A program made the translations under genes and the position numbers. The notes below the pieces were generated by a model that was not told the DNA's origin, did no database searches, and saw only the letters and a list, made by a program, of their open reading frames with translations. A DNA stretch of 38,462 bases from Alphaproteobacteria bacterium (lineage in GTDB: Bacteria; Pseudomonadota; Alphaproteobacteria; GCA-2731375): assembly GCA_016776605.1 (NCBI GenBank), contig JADHTB010000031.1:1-38462 (forward strand). The letters run 5' to 3'. The first letter of the stretch is position 1, and each line of letters begins with the position of its first letter. Positions 34,190-38,462 of this stretch are shown here, piece after piece.

Positions 34190-34949
34190 CGGCAAAAGCT
34201 GGTCGGCGACGGTCCTGACTCTGTTTCCGGAGATGTTTCCGGGTCCCCTGGGTCACAGCCTGTCCGGCAAGGCTCTGAAAAATGGGCTATGGCGTCTGGA
34301 AACGGTGGACATTCGCGACTTTGCGCGCGATAAACACCGCTCCGTGGACGACGCCCCTTTTGGCGGCGGCCCGGGCATGGTTATGCGGCCCGATATATTG
34401 GCCGGCGCGGTGGATTATGTGCGCTCTGATCTGGCATCACGGGATGCTTCACCAGATGCCGCACCGAATGCCTCAGGGGGCGAGGCGCGGGTGATGTATT
34501 TGAGCCCTCGCGGGCGGCGGCTGGATCAGGCGCTGGCGCGGGAATTGGCGGATCAGGACGGCATTGTACTGATTTGCGGACGTTTTGAAGGGGTCGACCA
34601 ACGGGCCCTGGAAGGACGCGGCATAGAAGAAGTTAGCGTCGGCGACTATGTCCTATCGGGGGGCGAGACGGCGGCGCTGGTATTGTTGGACGCGGTGGTG
34701 CGGCTGTTGCCAGGTGTGATTGGCGACGCGGCGGCGTTGGAAGAAGAGAGTTTTGCCCTAGGGTTATTGGAATATTCCCAATATACCCGGCCCCAAATTT
34801 GGGAAGGGCAAGAGGTGCCGGCGGTTTTAACCTCCGGCCACCACGAGAAAATTAGGGCTTGGCGTTTAGCGCAAGCTGAGGAATTGACCAGAGAGCGGCG
34901 GCCGGACCTTTGGGAACGGTATCTTCGCTCCACCAAATCGCGAGGCTAA
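34167..34949 (+). CDS. trmD: tRNA (guanine-N1)-methyltransferase
   Basis: A 260-residue TrmD methylating G37 of tRNAs. The SPOUT-fold knot is visible: [27 protein letters not shown] and [13 protein letters not shown]. The frame opens further upstream (34086) inside rimM, giving a Met/Thr-rich stretch. The ATG at 34167 is the last Met before the conserved [14 protein letters not shown] and gives a normal length. It overlaps rimM by 23 bases at least. No clear ribosome site is seen, so translation is probably coupled to rimM. Confidence 0.93.
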   Translation: MTITAENDGKSWSATVLTLFPEMFPGPLGHSLSGKALKNGLWRLETVDIRDFARDKHRSVDDAPFGGGPGMVMRPDILAGAVDYVRSDLASRDASPDAAPNASGGEARVMYLSPRGRRLDQALARELADQDGIVLICGRFEGVDQRALEGRGIEEVSVGDYVLSGGETAALVLLDAVVRLLPGVIGDAAALEEESFALGLLEYSQYTRPQIWEGQEVPAVLTSGHHEKIRAWRLAQAEELTRERRPDLWERYLRSTKSRG

Positions 34950-34953
34950 TGCG

Positions 34954-35415
34954 ATGAATTTGTTGCAAAAATTTGAAGAGGGCCAGTTGCAGGCCCGTAA
35001 AGCGGGATATGACGTCCCTAGTTTCGCCCCTGGCGACAGCCTTCGCGTCAACGTCAAGGTGATCGAAGGAACGCGGGAGCGGGTACAGGCCTTTGAAGGG
35101 GTCTGCATCGCGATCAAGCGGGACGGGATCAATTCCGGGTTCACCGTGCGCAAGATTTCCTATGGCGAAGGTGTCGAGCGGGTCTTTCCGATGTTCTCGC
35201 CGCGCATCGATTCCATCGACGTGGTGCGCCGGGGCCGGGTTCGCCGGGCCAAGCTGTATTATCTGCGCGGTCTGCAGGGCAAACGGGCCCGCATCGCCGA
35301 AAAGCAGGACCATCGCCGCACTGGCCGGGCCAAGGGCGAAAGCAAGAATAGAGGCCAAGCGGCCAATAGTGCGGCCGCTAATACGGCTAATAATACGGCG
35401 CCTGCCGCCGAATAG
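34954..35415 (+). CDS. rplS: 50S ribosomal protein L19
   Basis: A 153-residue L19. The conserved core is [32 protein letters not shown] and [25 protein letters not shown]. About 30 Ala/Asn-rich residues ([16 protein letters not shown]) extend the C-terminus. It starts five bases after trmD. leuC follows about 100 bp downstream, probably on the same transcript. Confidence 0.95.
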   Translation: MNLLQKFEEGQLQARKAGYDVPSFAPGDSLRVNVKVIEGTRERVQAFEGVCIAIKRDGINSGFTVRKISYGEGVERVFPMFSPRIDSIDVVRRGRVRRAKLYYLRGLQGKRARIAEKQDHRRTGRAKGESKNRGQAANSAAANTANNTAPAAE

Positions 35416-35513
35416 GTTTTCAACCGGGGCGCGGGATGGCAATGGCTGGCCGCGCACCGTCTATTGGGCGGACTTGATTGCGGTGGCGCCCATATCTGAA
35501 AGGATGGGGTGCG

Positions 35514-36962
35514 ATGGCTGCTGACAATACGGGCGCGAAAACCCAGGGTGCAAAGACCCAGGGTGCAAAAACACTATACGACAAGATTTGGGATGCCCAT
35601 CTGGTGGACCAGCAGGATGACGGCGCCTGCGTCATTTATGTGGACCGCCATCTGGTGCACGAAGTCACCAGCCCGCAGGCGTTTGAAGGCCTGCGCGCCG
35701 CCGGGCGCAAGGTGCATCGCCGGGACGCCACCCTTGCCGTGGCCGACCACAATGTTCCCACCGCCAACCGCGAGGCGGGCATCGACAATCCGGAAAGCAA
35801 GTTGCAGGTCGATACTCTGGTCAAGAATGTCGAGGCGTTCGATGTTCCCTATTTTCCCGTCGACGATATTCGCCAGGGCATCGTGCATATCATCGGCCCG
35901 GAACAGGGTTTTACCCAGCCGGGCATGATTATCGTCTGCGGCGACAGCCACACCGCCACCCATGGCGCTTTTGGCGCCCTGGCGTTCGGCATCGGCACCT
36001 CGGAAGTGGAACATGTGCTGGCCACCCAGACCCTGATCCAACAGCCTTCCAAGAACATGCGCATTGATGTCACCGGCGAATTGCCCCTGGGTTGTTCGGG
36101 CAAGGATCTGATCCTGGCCATTATCCGGAAAATCGGCACCGCGGGCGGCACCGGCTGTGTGGTGGAATATACCGGCGATGCGGTCCGCGCCCTGAGCATG
36201 GAAGGCCGCATGACGGTCTGCAACATGTCGATCGAGGGCGGCGCCAGGGCCGGGCTGATCGCGGCCGACGAAACCACGTTCGAATATATGAAGGGCCGTG
36301 CCCTGGGGCCAAAGACCGGCCAATACGAGGCCGCGGTCCAATATTGGAAGACCTTCCGCACCGATCCCGGCGCCAAATTTGATGTTGATGTCTCGCTGGA
36401 TGTGGCCAATTTGGTACCCCAGGTTACCTGGGGCACCAGCCCGGAAAACGGTACGGACATTACGGGCAGCGTACCATTGTTGGAGCAGGCCCGTGACGAC
36501 GATCAGCGGGCCGCCTGGCAGCGGTCGTTGGAATATATGGACCTGAAGCCGGGCACGGCGATGACCGATGTGGCCATCGACAAGGCCTTCATCGGCTCCT
36601 GCACCAATGGGCGGATCGAAGATATCCGCGCGGCGGCGGCCATCGCCAAGGGGCGCAAGGTGGCGGCCGGCGTGCATGCCCTGGTGGTGCCGGGTTCCGG
36701 TCTGGTCAGGCACCAGGCCGAGGCAGAGGGCCTGGACAAGATCTTGGTAGAAGCCGGCTTTGATTGGCGTTTTGCCGGTTGTTCCATGTGTCTGGCCATG
36801 AACGCCGACCGGTTGGAGCCGGGCGAGCGTTGCGCCTCGACCTCGAACCGCAATTTCGAGGGGCGCCAGGGTTTTGGCGGGCGGACCCATCTGGTCAGCC
36901 CGGCCATGGCGGCGGCGGCCGCGATTGCCGGCCATCTGATAGACGTGCGCGAGATGCTGTAG
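35514..36962 (+). CDS. leuC: 3-isopropylmalate dehydratase large subunit
   Basis: A 482-residue aconitase-family LeuC. The [4Fe-4S] ligands are C363 (IGSCTNGR), C423 and C426 (AGCSMC). With LeuD it isomerises 2- to 3-isopropylmalate. The N-terminus is extended by [15 protein letters not shown], three copies of a 15-bp repeat (35532-35576), before the usual [11 protein letters not shown]. An upstream frame from 35478 is less likely; AAAGGA precedes the ATG at 35514. Confidence 0.96.
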   Translation: MAADNTGAKTQGAKTQGAKTLYDKIWDAHLVDQQDDGACVIYVDRHLVHEVTSPQAFEGLRAAGRKVHRRDATLAVADHNVPTANREAGIDNPESKLQVDTLVKNVEAFDVPYFPVDDIRQGIVHIIGPEQGFTQPGMIIVCGDSHTATHGAFGALAFGIGTSEVEHVLATQTLIQQPSKNMRIDVTGELPLGCSGKDLILAIIRKIGTAGGTGCVVEYTGDAVRALSMEGRMTVCNMSIEGGARAGLIAADETTFEYMKGRALGPKTGQYEAAVQYWKTFRTDPGAKFDVDVSLDVANLVPQVTWGTSPENGTDITGSVPLLEQARDDDQRAAWQRSLEYMDLKPGTAMTDVAIDKAFIGSCTNGRIEDIRAAAAIAKGRKVAAGVHALVVPGSGLVRHQAEAEGLDKILVEAGFDWRFAGCSMCLAMNADRLEPGERCASTSNRNFEGRQGFGGRTHLVSPAMAAAAAIAGHLIDVREML

Positions 36963-36970
36963 GGCCGAAT

Positions 36971-37010
36971 TCTGGACTGGGCTTTGGACTGGGCTCTGGA
37001 CCGGACTCTG
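36971..37010. repeat. Tandem 12-bp repeats in the leuC-leuD spacer
   Basis: TCTGGACTGGGC, TTTGGACTGGGC and TCTGGACCGGAC follow one another, then TCTG. The array fills most of the 64-bp gap and ends before AAAAGGAT, the leuD ribosome site. Confidence 0.85.
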
Positions 37011-37026
37011 AAAAGGATCATCACCA

Positions 37027-37650
37027 ATGGAAAAATTCAAAACCGTCAGCGGCGTCGCGGCCCCCATGCGCGGCATCAATATCGATACGGATAAAATCAT
37101 CCCCAAGCAGTATCTCAAGACCATCGAGCGGGCCGGACTGGGCAAACATCTGTTCGCGGAAATGCGCTTCAACGAAGATGGCAGCGAGAAACCGGATTTC
37201 GTTTTGAACAAGCCGGCCTACCGCGAAGCGCAGATCCTGATTGCCGGCGACAATTTCGGCTGTGGCTCGTCCCGCGAACATGCCCCCTGGGCGATCAAGG
37301 ATTTTGGCATCCGCTGTGTGATTTCCACCTCGTTCGCCGATATTTTCTACAACAATTGTTTCAAGAACGGCATTCTGCCGATCAAGGTGACGCCGGAACA
37401 GCTTGAGCTGTTGTTCGATGACGCCGATCGTGGCGCCAACGCGACGGTCAGCGTGGATCTGGAGACACAGGAAATTCACGGCCCCGACGGCGGCGTCGTT
37501 CATTTCGAGATGGACCCCTTCCGCAAGCAATGCCTGCTCGAAGGGCTGGACGATATTGGCCAGACGCTGAAACGCAAGGGCCGCATTGACAGCTTTGAGG
37601 AACAACAAAAGGCCGAACAGCCCTGGCTGTATGGCCACGCGGCGGAATAA
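37027..37650 (+). CDS. leuD: 3-isopropylmalate dehydratase small subunit
   Basis: A 207-residue LeuD, the swivel domain partner of Leu[16 protein letters not shown] and [17 protein letters not shown] are family signatures; the Ser-Arg in GCGSSREHA contacts substrate. AAAGGAT lies about 10 bases before the ATG. It is between leuC and leuB in the leucine operon. Confidence 0.97.
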   Translation: MEKFKTVSGVAAPMRGINIDTDKIIPKQYLKTIERAGLGKHLFAEMRFNEDGSEKPDFVLNKPAYREAQILIAGDNFGCGSSREHAPWAIKDFGIRCVISTSFADIFYNNCFKNGILPIKVTPEQLELLFDDADRGANATVSVDLETQEIHGPDGGVVHFEMDPFRKQCLLEGLDDIGQTLKRKGRIDSFEEQQKAEQPWLYGHAAE

Positions 37651-37710
37651 AGCAGCCCAGCCGGCCCACGGTTTTCAACATCCCATCAGATAACGCGAGC
37701 GTAGATAGAC

Positions 37711-38462
37711 ATGGCTTCCAATAAGAATTTGCTGATCCTGCCCGGCGACGGCATCGGCCCCGAGGTAATGCGCGAAGTACGCCGCGTGATCGATTGGATG
37801 GACCGCCGGCGCGCGGTGACCTTCGATATCTCCGAGGGTCTGGTCGGCGGTTGCGCCATCGACGCCCACGGCACGCCCCTGACAGATGAAACCATGGCGG
37901 ATGCCATGTCGGCGGACGCGGTGCTGTTGGGTGCGGTTGGCGGTCCGAAGTGGGACGATCTGCCGTTTGATCAAAAGCCGGAACGCGGCCTGTTGCGCCT
38001 GCGCAAGGAGATGGACCTGTTTGCCAACCTGCGCCCGGCCATCTGCTTTGATGCCCTGGTCGATGCCTCGACCCTGAAGCCGGAGATCATCTCGGGCCTG
38101 GATATGCTGATCATCCGCGAGTTGACCGGCGGGGTTTATTTTGGCGAGCCGCGGGGCATCGAAACCCTGCCCGATGGCCAACGGCGGGGCTTCAACACTC
38201 AAACCTACACCACCTCGGAAATCCGCCGGGTCGCCGCGCTGGCGTTCGAACTGGCGCGCAAGCGGGGCAACAAGCTCTGCTCGGTAGAGAAAGCCAATGT
38301 CATGGAATCCGGCGTCCTGTGGCGCGAGGAAGTGACCAAGCTGCACGGTGAATCCTTCCCGGACGTGGAATTGAGCCACATGTACGCGGATAATTGCTCC
38401 ATGCAATTGGTGCGCGATCCGAAACAGTTCGACGTCATCGTCACCGATAATCTGTTTGGCGA
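37711..38462 (+). CDS. leuB: 3-isopropylmalate dehydrogenase, N-terminal part
   Basis: The first 250 codons of LeuB, cut by the window end; the family is usually about 360-370 residues. [14 protein letters not shown] starts the fold. [35 protein letters not shown] and [10 protein letters not shown] are substrate and NAD/metal site motifs. It oxidises and decarboxylates 3-isopropylmalate. It follows leuD by 60 bp; the ribosome site is weak. Confidence 0.95.
   Translation, partial: MASNKNLLILPGDGIGPEVMREVRRVIDWMDRRRAVTFDISEGLVGGCAIDAHGTPLTDETMADAMSADAVLLGAVGGPKWDDLPFDQKPERGLLRLRKEMDLFANLRPAICFDALVDASTLKPEIISGLDMLIIRELTGGVYFGEPRGIETLPDGQRRGFNTQTYTTSEIRRVAALAFELARKRGNKLCSVEKANVMESGVLWREEVTKLHGESFPDVELSHMYADNCSMQLVRDPKQFDVIVTDNLFG

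Noticed and set aside
35574..37211. 545-residue minus-strand ORF opposite leuC and leuD
   Set aside because: It is a GC-driven antisense frame; leuC and leuD on the plus strand are complete with catalytic motifs.

Overview
The window comes from a GC-rich alphaproteobacterium, most likely a Rhodospirillales-like lineage. Three things suggest this: the gene order ffh-rpsP-rimM-trmD-rplS-leuC-leuD-leuB, a heterotetrameric sarcosine oxidase operon (soxBDAG), and an FNR-type regulator with a Cys-x2-Cys-x7-Cys cluster motif. Most of the window is ordinary chromosomal backbone. The genus cannot be fixed from the sequence alone.

Layout. Positions 1-528 are accessory: the 5' end of an IS630-family transposase running off the left edge, then a 263-bp hairpin-rich mobile repeat. 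An AT-richer orphan zincin-like metallopeptidase gene follows (529-1917). From 1958 to 7066 lie an M23 endopeptidase gene and xseA on the minus strand, divergent from purD and a PaaK-like CoA ligase gene. A PLP-dependent cysteine/cystathionine synthase gene follows. Then comes the tightly overlapping soxB-soxD-soxA-soxG operon (minus strand, 13444 to 8246), divergent from a crotonase-family gene that lacks both classical hydratase glutamates. A long minus-strand block (14300-24035) holds an amidase, a carboxymuconolactone decarboxylase-like protein, guaA, a periplasmic TPR protein, an RsmB-type rRNA methyltransferase, guaB, a transglutaminase-like protein, rlmE and a Ppx/GppA phosphatase. A tRNA-Gln(CUG), a small lipoprotein, a class I glutamine amidotransferase, a second hairpin repeat, a GNAT acetyltransferase, the FNR-like regulator and a nucleotidyltransferase-fold protein follow. 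leuA (28521-30200) has a long leader with a His-rich small ORF. A RES-Xre toxin-antitoxin pair sits between leuA and ffh. The right end is the translation/SRP gene string running into leuCD and a truncated leuB.

Functional links. leuA, leuC, leuD and leuB give the leucine branch. guaB and guaA give GMP synthesis from IMP, and purD feeds the same pathway. The sox operon oxidises sarcosine with transfer of a one-carbon unit to tetrahydrofolate. Ffh, S16, RimM, TrmD and L19 serve translation and protein targeting.

The most interesting signal is a family of short palindromic elements that begin TAGAGC and end GCTCTA. Two large members (137-399 and 25600-25783) share a 20-bp stem that differs at two positions, and both differences are compensated in the opposite arm. 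Two 62-63-bp members lie at 7064-7126 and 22109-22170. In at least two places the TAG of the element end is itself the stop codon of the adjoining gene. The window also carries many 12-20-bp tandem micro-duplications in spacers and gene ends. No complete previously undescribed multi-gene system was found.
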